Part shown: positions 12,407 through 23,000 of the stretch, one piece after another
How positions within the stretch are numbered: position 1 is the first letter of the stretch
Layout of the letters: each line of letters begins with the position of its first letter
Assembly: GCA_030144725.1 (NCBI GenBank)
Contig: JASKMD010000014.1
Location: 3,582,101-3,646,100, forward strand
DNA length: 64,000 nucleotides
Direction of reading: 5' to 3'
From: Haematococcus lacustris
Taxonomy: Eukaryota > Chlorophyta > Chlorophyceae > Chlamydomonadales > Haematococcaceae
Translations under genes and position numbers: made by a program
Notes under the pieces: generated by a model
Databases searched by the model: none
Told to the model about the DNA's origin: nothing
Seen by the model: the letters and a program-made list of their open reading frames with translations, nothing else

Positions 12407-12599
12407 ACCCCGTTTCCAATGAAAGAGCCGGAGCCGGAGCCAGAGCCGGAGCCAGAGACCGAGCCAAGAGCCAGAGCCGGAGCCGGAGCACCCAAAGAGC
12501 CCAAAAATGGCTCTAACCGCCGGCCAACCGTCGGCTCCGCTGACCCCGTTTCCAATCAAAGTGCAAAGAGCCGGAGCCAGGAGCCAGATTTGCTCCTAG

Positions 12600-12959
12600 A
12601 TGCGCTCTTGGGAGCCCCATGCAGCCCCTTCGGGCTCTGCGGCTCGAGGGCCACGGAGCTCGGAGCCGGAGCCGGAGCCCAAAAATAATTTTCTTGCCTC
12701 GCAGGAGGGCTCCCAGGAGGAGTCGAGGGTGCCGTGGGACGACCAGCAAGATGAGTTGTTTGCGGAGCTGTACGCGCAGACGTTTGCCCAGGTCCAGGGC
12801 AAGACCAACGGGGACAAAATGGGCGAGATGCTGTCTGCATCCGTAAACGAGAACTCAGCGCGCCTAGGAGGCCGCATGATGACGGCAGCTCAGGCCCTGA
12901 ACAGGGCCGCCTATGCCGTCTGGAAGTGGAACGAAAGGCGCACAAGCAAGGACCTTTAG
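12600..12959 (+). CDS. Small element-encoded protein, possibly Myb/SANT-like
   Basis: A 119-residue reading frame inside the TIR element. The N-terminal third is acidic/Pro-rich and overlaps the subterminal repeat. The rest, from WDDQQDELFAELYAQTFAQV to NRAAYAVWKWNERRTSKDL, is helical with spaced Trp residues and recalls the Myb/SANT-like DNA-binding proteins carried by several DNA transposon families. That resemblance is weak. A following exon may join at about 13100 (EEDEFWKLSNSAQLAILAN). Confidence 0.4.
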   Translation: MRSWEPHAAPSGSAARGPRSSEPEPEPKNNFLASQEGSQEESRVPWDDQQDELFAELYAQTFAQVQGKTNGDKMGEMLSASVNENSARLGGRMMTAAQALNRAAYAVWKWNERRTSKDL

Positions 12960-13174
12960 CTAGCACAACAAAGCAGCAAAACATGTTGCAAGAGTTGCAA
13001 GCAGCAAGAGCAAGAGGAAGCAGCAATCAGCAAGAGCTAGCAACTTCTTGGCAATTGCATGTTGTTGTTGTTCACGTTGTTGTTGTTCCAGGTGGTGGTG
13101 AGGAAGATGAGTTCTGGAAGCTGAGCAACAGTGCACAGCTTGCCATCTTGGCTAATGCTGGTGGGGTGCACGTG

Positions 13175-13380
13175 CTTGGTGGGGCGGCGGGGTTGCATCC
13201 TGGTGGGGCGGCTGGGCTGCAGCCTGGTGGGTTGCAGGGGGTGCAGCCTAGTGGGGCGGCTGGTCGGCAGCCTGGTGGGTTGAAGGGGGTGCTGCCTGGT
13301 GGGGCGGCTGGGCTGCAGCCTGGTGGGTTGCAAGGGGTGCAGCCTGGTGGGGCGTCTTGGCTGCAGCCTGGTGGATGCAG
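13175..13380 (+). repeat. GC-rich minisatellite coding GLQPGGLQGVQPGGA-type repeats
   Basis: Tandem, diverged units of about 45-48 bp containing TGGTGGGGCGGCTGGGCTGC, open on plus as Gly/Gln/Pro repeats. It lies inside the TIR element, in frame with the upstream peptide EEDEFWKLSNSAQLAILAN, so it could be a low-complexity protein tail. Confidence 0.6.
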
Positions 13381-14185
13381 GTGCCTAGTGGGTCTTTCCC
13401 CTTGGGCCAATGGCAGTAGCAGGGAGCAGTAGCAGGGAGCCCGTTGGCTCCCATCACCCCTTACGGCACGCAGGCCACAAATCACAGTTATGTCAGCATG
13501 ATGTTGGGTCTCTGAAGCTCATCAGTTGGGTTACATAATGCACATTGTGTAGGTAATCCTGTGACCTGGTGACTAGTCACTGGTAATCCTCAGCATCAGC
13601 ATGTCCCACTGTTTAAGTCTTGCCTGTCCCATTGTCCAAGTCCCACTGTTTCAGTCTTGTGACAAGCCTCTGCGACAAGCCTCTGTGACACGTTGAGGAT
13701 ACTGGGGTGAAATGTCTTTCCAGTATTCGCACTTTCCAGTATTCGCTAAGACGATTATAGCGCCAAGGCGCAAGGTTCCGACGTCAAAGCAAGTCAGGCA
13801 TCGGACATATCCCCCAACATTGGCCATGCCCTTGCTTTGTGCCCTCCGTTTAAAACCACTCCACAATTAAGACGAGGACTGCTGCCTCCACCACCGACGT
13901 GCGGCGTCGTTGCGTCCAAGGCAGGCGTGGGGTGGATAGCGGAGCTGCCCTTAGCTGCGGCTGCGGGATGGGCAGGCTATGGGCAACCGCTTTAACGACT
14001 GGGCTCTTTCCATTGGAAACGGGGTCGCCGGAGCACCCAAAAAGTGAGATCTAGCTCTGGCTCTGGCTCCGGCTCCGGCCCATTGGAAACGGGGTCTAAG
14101 TAAGTCGCGCGGATAGGATTGCGAGTGTGCCGGGTGTCCGACAAAAGTCCTCGAAGACAGTGGTACGGACGCGAACCCAGTGCCT

Positions 14186-14372
14186 GGCATTCAGGCGTTA
14201 TCAACTACCTGAAAACCACCCCCCTGTGATAGGAAGCCCGTATCTCCGCAGCCACTCAGTCAATAATATATGTAAACAGTGATTCAAACAGAGGAGACTC
14301 AAAGCTACGAGATGGCCGACGCAGCAAAAACTATCTCGCTCTCAGCGGTGCTCAGTGCCTGCCCAAAGATCG
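14186..14372. mobile_element. Half copy of the TCAGGCGTT foldback family
   Basis: Starts TTCAGGCGTTATCAACTACC and matches the left arm of the foldback MITE at 15897-16241 (CCCGTATCTCCGCAG and GTAAACAGTG motifs). The inner part then runs in the opposite orientation (AAAGATCGACATTTGA). This could be the left end of a larger element reaching to 16241, with the MITE as its right end. Confidence 0.6.
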
Positions 14373-14978
14373 ACATTTGAATTCATGCGATTTTGCCTCA
14401 TGCGAGGCGCGCCACACTAGCACGCTTCGCCACACCGTTGTTGCTGGCACCTGCAACGCGCAGCAGCAGTCGGAACATGATTTGATTTTGGCATGTGGAC
14501 GCGACGACGGCAGTCGTGACGACTGGATACCACTATTAGCATTTGGAGCTGGTGCATCACCGGCTGCTCTACTACGCTTAAACAAGGTGCTAGGTGCATT
14601 ACGTGGTGTTGTCTCACCTTGCTTTGCTGCCCTCGACTTGTTAGCTGCAGGTGCCTCACGCTTCCGTGACGTGCTTGCCGCTGCCAGCTGTTGCTGCTGC
14701 TGAGGGGGTGCACCAGCAGGCACAGCCAGCTCAGGGATGGTGCCTGCAGGTGTCAGCTGTTGCTGAGGGGGCGCAGCTGCGGCGACCTTCCCACGGATGT
14801 GGGTGCACACGTGGCTCTGTAGCTTTGGTACCCTCCAGCTCGTGTGTACCTCCTGCTTGTGAAACTGGAGGTATGACTGAAGCTGCTTTCCTGTCATCTT
14901 CATTGCCTCCTCGACAGTTGTGTGGCCATAATCACGCCCCCCAATCACGGCTCCTCGTGCACCTGTAGCCATCAGCAT
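14352..14978 (-). CDS. Hypothetical protein, possibly element-encoded
   Basis: About 209 residues from the ATG at 14978; the frame is open further upstream to 15197. The N-terminal part (TTVEEAMKMTGKQLQSYLQF, then KLQSHVCTHIRGK) is globular-looking. It is followed by a Gln/Ala/Pro-rich low-complexity tail with basic patches (STSRKREAPAANKSRAAK). I do not recognise a domain. Its stop overlaps the foldback repeat, so it may belong to the mobile element at 14186-16241. Confidence 0.4.
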   Translation of the reverse strand: MLMATGARGAVIGGRDYGHTTVEEAMKMTGKQLQSYLQFHKQEVHTSWRVPKLQSHVCTHIRGKVAAAAPPQQQLTPAGTIPELAVPAGAPPQQQQQLAAASTSRKREAPAANKSRAAKQGETTPRNAPSTLFKRSRAAGDAPAPNANSGIQSSRLPSSRPHAKIKSCSDCCCALQVPATTVWRSVLVWRASHEAKSHEFKCRSLGRH

Positions 14979-15197
14979 GTGTACCTTGTAAGGGGTCAAT
15001 CTTTTTACATACAGACCCAATGATTGAGTCGCATAGTGCCATGGACGCGTTATTGAGTATGCTGTAAGAAATCTGTGTGAGGTCAGGCTGTTTGTTGGCT
15101 GGCTGTTTGTTTTTGAAAATATAAAGCGGATAATAGCTGGAGGGGGTGACTGGACCCCACTGTGCCGCCCACCATTACAGCGATACAGCGCTGTCAC

Positions 15198-15896
15198 ACA
15201 CAGTTTCGAGTTTCTTCACATCCTCGCCAAGCGGCCTGCACCATCAAGAAGCTCGTGCAGCCATGTTTGCCGGACTTCGGTGGTGTGCGCCACCAACATG
15301 TCGTGCATCGCTAACGGATAGCCAAGGACGTAGCTTACCAGTGGTCACCCCGGCCATTGGCCATGCCAATCCGTGCCAGGCCTGCCGCTCGCACCACGCC
15401 CTAGTGGAGGGTAGCGAAGGCTATCGCGGTAACTCACGCGCGCTAAAACTCGCGTTTTAGACTGAAGCCTCCCAGATCACTTCGCCCGCCATTCCCGCGG
15501 ACTGTGAACATGGTCGCTCGCTGCAGCCTGGGGCTCAACGGGGTGCGACCGTACGTGGGTCGCAGGGCGAAGCGCAAGATTCCCTGGGTTGGGTCGGGAC
15601 CCCTCATGGCCCGGGCCCTTCCTGACACCTGGCCCTTCCTGACTCCGATGGCAATTCCAGTCAAACATTAAACGCGCAATATCGCATTGCAGCAGACGCA
15701 GCAAACGTTACATCAAATGATGGAGTAGATGGGCCGCAGTTGCATGAAGATTCCCAACCCCATGTTGGGAACGCCTGACTGGCATATGCGGCATGCAAAC
15801 CAAGCTTGCGTCAAACCTTAGCCAGAGCTACGTAAATGCCAAGCTCGTAAAAGTGTACATAAAGGATAGCATTATCAAGTCGGATCGATCATAGGA
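15198..15896. other. No recognisable gene
   Basis: About 700 bp between the hypothetical protein and the MITE. Short reading frames exist on both strands but none has a recognisable motif. It may be the interior of a decayed element. Confidence 0.3.
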
Positions 15897-16241
15897 TCAG
15901 GCGTTCCCAACTACCTGAGAACTACCCCCCTGTGATACGAAGCCCGTATCTCCGCAGTTCCTCAGTCAAAAATAAATGTAAACAGTGCTCTAAACTGAGG
16001 AGACTCATAGCTATGAGATGGCAGACGCAGCAAAAAACTCAAATGTCGATCTTTGGGCACTGCCCAATGGGCAGGCACTGAGCACCGCTGAGAGCGCGAT
16101 TGTTTTTGCTGCGTCTGCCATCTCGTAGCTCTGAGTATCCTTAGTCTAGAGCACTGTTTACATTTATTTTTGACTGAGTAATAGCGGAGATACGGGCTTC
16201 GTATCACAGGGGGTAGTTTTCAGGTAGTTGGGAACGCCTGA
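15897..16241. mobile_element. Foldback MITE (345 bp, about 165-bp inverted arms)
   Basis: The left end TCAGGCGTTCCCAACTACCT and right end AGGTAGTTGGGAACGCCTGA are exact inverses. The complementarity continues through ACGAAGCCCGTATCTCCGC, AAAATAAATGTAAACAGTG and GAGATGGCAGACGCAGCAAA to a short asymmetric centre (GGGCACTGCCCAATGGGCAG). No clear target duplication is visible. It is noncoding and non-autonomous. Confidence 0.9.
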
Positions 16242-17014
16242 ATACGGGCTCTTACATGCTGGAGACAACCCAACCTCTTGGCAGGCAGGCATTGCTATTG
16301 CTACAGCTGTGTGCCGTGTTAAGCTGTCAGCTAAGATAGGTGCGTGAAATTATTTTGTCCTTACTTTCACATGGGTTCTCTACTGTGCTCTCTAGATATT
16401 CCGCTCAAAGCCATTCCTACAGCAGTTGAATCAACCAAATAACCCACGGCAAGTGATAATCAGCGTTGTACATTGTGGCCATAACTTGTTGAACCCATGT
16501 GTCGCATGATGTGTGACAGGCAGAAAGCTGGGGTCGCGACACCTGCGAGATACAATTGAGGAAGGGCAGACACTACCTGCTATCAAGGCATCCCAGCTAA
16601 AGCGCCGACACTCAGGCCGCTCTGGCCGCATAATTTGCATTAGAGAGCGCATAGTGCTTCTGATAGCTAGTGAGTTAGCAACTGACATAGAGACCTTGTG
16701 CTCCATCAGACTGAGTAGCTGTCCTTCGGAATTGTGAGGTGAGCTCTGGTGGCTGGCCTGTGTCCTGTGGCCTGCCGTATTTCTTTAAGGATCTGAGCTG
16801 TACTTAGTGGTGTAAAGGTCCGCAGGCATCTTTTAGCTCAAACTCACGGCGACCGCATACAGCTGCTTTTACGTGTCCAGAGTGGCAAAGTGCCAGGTGC
16901 GCTGTCGGGGCAGGCAGACCCATCCGTGCTGCTGTTTTCGCTGCTACGTTGCCAGTAATCAAATGTTTTGTGTTGTGCTGCAGTGTAACCAGAATCTTTG
17001 CTGTTGATTCAGCT
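16242..17014. other. Upstream region of eEF3
   Basis: Should contain the eEF3 promoter and possibly a noncoding first exon: a CTGCAG|TG acceptor-like site lies at about 16978-16985, shortly before the chosen ATG. Nothing else is recognisable. Confidence 0.4.
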
Positions 17015-20000
17015 ATGGGAGAAGAGCCCAGTGTCGTTGCTTTGCAAGCAAACCTTGCAAACGGTGTACTGGCAGTCAACCTGAATGGCAACGGGCATGT
17101 CGACCCCACTCATGCTGACAGTGCCTATGGTGACTACCGAAAGATGGTATTCAATGTTATGCAACGCCTCTGTGTTGGGGGAAAGGAGGCAGTGGCTGCT
17201 GCTGATGAGGTTGCCACGACAGTCCTTGGTTCGGGTATAAGCAGCTTGGATGGCTTTGGCTTTGCCTCAGAGCTGCGTTCCGCTGCAGAGGACAGTGGAA
17301 ATGCAGGCGCACGTGAAGGTGCACTGCTTGCCTACAAGTGAGTCGCCCTGTCACTGCTTAAGCTCTTGATGGTAGAGCCTGACTAAGGCATGTTGCCGTT
17401 GTTTCTGTACAGGGCAATCTCTGCCCATGTGGGGCGGCCAGCTGAGCCGTGGCTGGTCCCATTGATACCTCTCATGCTGGAGCGGCATGCAGACAAGGCT
17501 CCACCTGTGCGAGCTGCTGCAGAGGCTGCAGCTGATACGGTGGTGGCTTCGTTGAACCCAGCCTCCGCCACCGTGGTCATCCAGGTGCTTCTTCTCTGAC
17601 TGCATTAAGTGCAGGTATCCTGGAGTGTTGAATTGTCTTGGCACATGCTCCTGTTGGTTGGGCTTGGTTACACCGCAACAGTTGATGGGGCAGTATATAC
17701 TCCCTAGGACACTTGCTTCATACAAGCCGTGTGTGGTTTCTGCACTAGCAACCTGCCTGCGCCGCCCCTTGGCCTACACAAGACAATGTCCTGTGCACCC
17801 CGTCCACAGGCCTGGCTGAAACCTCTTGCTCGCTTGGTTGAAGTACACACCCAGCATGCGTGCGCCAGTGTGTGATGCCTAGTCCTGGCCGTGTGGTGCG
17901 ATGTGCTCTGTGTAGCATCTGTTAGATAACATGTCAAAAGACCGGGCTTGGCAGACAAAGGAGGGAGCGCTGAAGCTGTTGAAGAAGCTGGCGGTGAAGT
18001 GCAAGGCAGCCGTCCAGAGGGCGTTGCCAGACATTGTCCCTTTGGGCTCAGAATGCCTAGTGGACGCCCGTGAGCAGGTGTGGGCATGCAGGTTGACCAC
18101 GTAGCAGCCTCCCAGTGGGCAATTTGGTGGGCTGGCTGTGGCACATGACATGACAGACTTGGCTGTGGGTGCTGCTGGCTATACTCTGTTCCCAGGTCAA
18201 GAAAGCTGCATGGACGACATTGTCAGCGTGCTTCAAGCTGCAAGGCAACCGGGACATTGAACCTTGCGTCCCTGCCCTGCTGTCGTGCATCGCCCGTCCA
18301 GCTGAGGTGGCAGACGCAATCACCAAACTGTCAGCCACCACCTTTGTCCAGGTGAGCTGCTTAGATGGAGCTGCTGCAGCTTTAGTTGAGCGTATCTTCT
18401 GCTAGGTTGCAAAGCTGAGAAACCTGGATGAGCTGGACAGAGCTAGCTCCTGATCTGGCCCTGGCCTGGTCTCCTGCTGTGCTCTAGATCTGGCTTCAAC
18501 CACATCATGACACAGGTGTGCCCTACAGGCAGCAGCTTGAGGGCAAGTTTAACCCGGCCTAGTGGCTGTAACAGTAATGGCTGAGCCAGGTCCGGCTGCA
18601 GCGCCATGCTATAAGTCTGGCTGATGGCACCATCTTGATGTTTAAGCCAAGTGTGGACACAATGCCTGACAGCTGGCTGGCACCTCATTGGGGGGCAGCA
18701 GCTCATTGCGCTGCGCTGAGGCCGTGATTTGCGCTAGCACTACGACTCAGCCCCAGGGTCAGGGTTCTCTATAGCGTCCCCTAGTGTTACCTGAACCACG
18801 CCCTGGCTTTTATAGGCAGTGGAGGCTCCTGCCCTGGCCATCATGGTTCCACTCCTCATTCGTGGCTTGCGTCACGGTGAGACGCCCATCAAACGCAAGA
18901 CCGCCATCATCATGGCCAACATGGCCAAGCTGGTCAACAACCCAGCGGATGCCACCGTGTTCCTTCCTCGCCTGCTGCCCGGGGTGAAGGTCGTCAGCGA
19001 GGAGGTGGCCGACCCTGAGCTGCGGTGCGCCACAGCTGCCTACAGTCCTTGCTGGTGGCCCTTCACTGCTCCACCTGTGTTGATACAGTCGTGTGCATGT
19101 GTTGGGGTAATCTAGTGTCTGTCATGCACACATGCCATGTCCCAGTCATTGTGCGCTGTGTGTGGTGAGACCTCTTTGCAAAGAAGTGGCCTGAATAAGC
19201 CAGCTCTGTGTGTGTCAGGGTAACACACAGCCGAGGCTGCACTGAGCACCTTACTTCGTAATGCAGCCATGCATGGAGTCAGTGACAACAAAATCAAGAA
19301 CAACTGGCCACCTGCATCATGTATGGTGATCAACACTTGGCATGATGTGCACTGCATTGCAGGCAGGTGGCAACCATGGCACACTCCACACTACTGCGCA
19401 TTGAGCAGGAGGCAGAGGAGGTGCAGCTGCACGCAAGCCGCATCAAGCTGGACGAGACAAGAGCGACCAAGCTGGTTAGTAGGCCGGAGCTTGCCCACAC
19501 CAGCATGCATGCACGCTGGGAATATGAATAGTCTCATGCTTCATAGTGTCAGCATGTCACACCACGTTCTGTGGTGTTCTGTCCAGCAGCAAAAGGTTCT
19601 AGCAGTGTTAACTTAGCAGGGCGCTATGTGGAGGCATGCTTTGCCTGTGTCTGCAGGTCCATCAGACGCTGGCAGGCATGCAGCAGTTGAGCAACCCGGC
19701 TGGCCAGGGTGTAAACGACCCCGGTGGCACCGTGGTGGCCTACGTCGCCCAGCTTATGGTGCTGCTGGCATGCAGCAGGGACTTCAACCTGCCGCACTGG
19801 CAGGAGGCCCTGGTCCCCTACCTGGAGCTGGTGGTGGCCAGCTATGACGAGGCAGAGGCCCTGGTGCAGAAGCTGTGTTACGCCTGCAAGGGTCTGGGAG
19901 TGAGGTGCGGCATGAGGAGTGGGACAAGCTCAGATGCACAGGGGCTGTTGCATGGCTCTGTTGGAAACAAACAAGGCTGAAGGCCTGGGTCTGCTGCAGC

Positions 20001-23000
20001 CACCGGGGCTGATAAGCAGATGCTAATGTCTTGTGCAGTGCTGGTTCAGTGGTATTATGTGAGGTAAGCATGTGAAGTAGTTGTGCAGTACTTCTGAAAT
20101 CCGACCTCTGATACGCTGACACACTGGAGAGTGCTCTACCACTTGACCTGGCTGTGTCTTGCATGTCTGGTTGCAGCGGGCCTAGCACTGACGACCTCCA
20201 GGATGATGTGCAAGGCGCCACCCTGGCCAACTGCGAGTTCAGTCTGGCGTATGGCGGCAAGATCCTGCTGAACAATGCCCGGCTCATCCTGAAGAGGGGC
20301 CGCCGCTACGGCCTATGTGGAGCAAACGGTGTGTGTGGGGGGTTGGAGACAAAGGATGCGCAGCTGCTTCACAGCGCAAGCATAAGCCAATGCGCTGATT
20401 CTGGTAGCTGCCTAGTAACACATGACAGGATCACCTGCCTAGCATGACCATAGTTAACACTTGTCAACACACCATATACACGTATGTACAGCATGTGCTT
20501 ATCAGGGCGACCCAAACCAAAATTCGTACCACTGAACAGGGGCTTATGTAGTTACATGCGCACATTATACGTGTTATATGTAGTTGTATGCGTATGATCT
20601 GGCTGGTATGGTAATGCAGGTGTAGCGAGGTGTTCCAGTGGCTGGCTGGGATTTGCCCTGCTGCTTGGCGTGCAGGTGCTGGTAAGAGCACACTGATGAA
20701 GGCCATTGCCGCCAACAAAGTGGAGGGTTTCCCACCCCCAGACAAGCTGCGCACGGTGTATGTGGAGCATGACATTCAGGCACGTAATGATGGAACGATT
20801 GAAGCCAGTCCTAGTGCTGTGTGCAACGTGGTGCTGTGCTCAACACAGTGCCTCCATCTACACAGTGCTGTGTGTAACACTGCTTCACCAGCGACACTGC
20901 TGCAACAGCGCTCCTACTTCAGCAGCAACACTATTACAACACAGTGCTGTGCACAACCCAGCTGGGGCTTATGGCTGGTGACAAGATGGGCACAGCCCGT
21001 AGTGAATGAATGAATGAATAAATGGATCATGCCAGTCCTAGTGCTGTGTGTGACTTGATGCGCAATCCGAATCCAATCAGACTGGTGACAAGACTGGCGC
21101 GGTGACGAGGCTGGCAGGCTGATGGCAAGATGGGCATAGCTCCTTATGCCTGCGTACATGTAGGCGACCCTGGAGGAGCTGGACGTGGTGGCCTACATCC
21201 TCAGTGACCCTCTGCTAGCTCACCTGCCGCGTGAGGAGGTGCACAAGGCGCTGTCAGCCGTGGGCTTTGATGATGACATGAAAACTCGCCTGATCACCAA
21301 CCTTTCGGGAGGTAGGCCATTGCAAGTGCCAGTGGTCGACCAGCAGGCTTGAGTGGACGACCAGCAGGTGCAATGCTCGACCAGCAAGTGCCCACGGTTG
21401 ACCAGCAGATCAAAGTGGTCTAGGAGCAGGTGCCAGTAGTTGACCAGCAAGCATGATACTGTGCCGTCAATGGCAGGCTGGAAGATGAAGCTGGCGTTGG
21501 CCCGGGCTATGCTGCTGCAAGCTGACGTCCTGCTGCTGGATGAGCCCACCAACCACATGGACACCACCAATGTGGCCTGGCTGGTCAACTACCTCAACAC
21601 ACAGGTGAGGCGCGCCAGCTGAGGCCAGCGCAGGTCAGTGCAAGGTCAGTGCAGCGGCACCCAGTCAGTGCAGTGAGGTACTGTTCAGTGGATCAGTGAA
21701 GTCAGTCAGTGCAGCATCAGTCAGTGCCAGGTTAGCGCAGGTCAGAGCGAGCCACTGCTCCGTGTCACGCAGTCTGCTCAGGCTGCTCAGGCTCCTCAGG
21801 GCTGCAGGGCTGCAGCTCACTCTGGCTGTGCTGCCATTGAGCTGCAGCCCAACATGACCGCCATGGTGGTCAGCCATGACAGCACCTTTTTGGATGCTGT
21901 GACGACGGACATCTACCATTATGAGAACAGGCGGCTGAGGCGCTACAAGGGCAACCTCTCTGAGTTTGTCAAGGTGCGAGAAAGCTCGTAGTGGGGCTTA
22001 CACAATTTGGTGATGTAGTTTAGGTGTTAGTTTTGTGACTGCTCCCGGGACCATGCTGGTGCCTCTGGCTGTACATACTCCCCAGGCGGTGGCTCCTCCC
22101 TTCCCACTCCCACCGGCGCAGTCGTCGTCGTCGTCTTCTTCTTCTTCTTCTTCTTCTTCTTATTCTTCTTCTTCTTCTTCTTCTTCTTCTTATGTACTCA
22201 CAGTGCAAAGCAGACGTACCGTAGCTGTTACCAAATTGTACCACCATTTGGGTTTTCACCAGATCAACGTATCACATTAAGGCGTATCACTACAGTATAC
22301 AAGACAAGAGTGTGAGGGCGGCTGAGTGTGTTGCGGGTATCTTACGGAGCTGCGTCGCTGGGGAGGTACACAGTGGGGCTTACTCAGTGTGATTATTTAG
22401 TTGTAGGTCTTAGTTTTGTGACTGCTCCCGGTGAGATGCTGATGCCTCTGGCTTCATTGACACACAGTGCAAAGCAGACGTACACAGGACAAGAATGTGA
22501 GGGCGGCTGAGTTGCATTGCGGGAGTCTTAGGGAGCTGCGTTCCTGGCGAGGTGGGGGGCGTGGGGAGCAGGAGGGTCCAAAGAGCTCACACACACACCT
22601 GTCATCTTTGAGCAAACTTATCTTGGCCATGTGTGGTCCTTTAGGGGTAGGGTGCGTGGCTGCTTGCGCAGGCAGAAACTGCACTCTCAGCCTTGTAATC
22701 CTTCTCTTCAGTTAAGAGTCAGTTGATGTTGATGTTGATGTTGCAACTGCACCCTCAGCCCTGTACTCCCTTCCTCCATCTGATGGTCAGCTGATGTGAA
22801 TTGGTGGGGGGCTGCTCCTGCAGGTCAAGCCTGAGGCTAAGAGCTACTACCAGCTGGGTGCGGCTACTCTGAAGTTCACCTTCCCTGAGCCTGCCCCCCT
22901 AGACGGGGTCACCAGCCGGCAGAAGAGCATCCTCAGCATGAAGAAGGTGTGCATGCTTGGGCTGACCTGGAGCGTGTCCATTGGGCTTGTCCACTGTGGG

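Larger units (their letters stand above)
12407..14095. mobile_element. Nested TIR DNA transposon with 5-bp target duplication
   Basis: The element starts ACCCCGTTTCCAAT (12407) and ends with the exact inverse (ends 14095). It is flanked on both sides by CTAAG (12402-12406 and 14096-14100), a perfect 5-bp target duplication. The terminus continues into an inverted GGAGCCGGAGCCAGAGCC-type subterminal repeat. A second pair of the same terminus lies just inside (12543 and ending 14025), flanked by CGCTG/CGCCG, so one copy has inserted into another or the ends are duplicated. No transposase is recognisable. The internal ORFs are listed separately. Confidence 0.75.

Noticed and set aside
14352..15197. 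Host gene of 281 residues
   Set aside because: The N-terminal extension looks like translated noncoding sequence; the start at 14978 is more sensible, and the ORF overlaps a mobile repeat.
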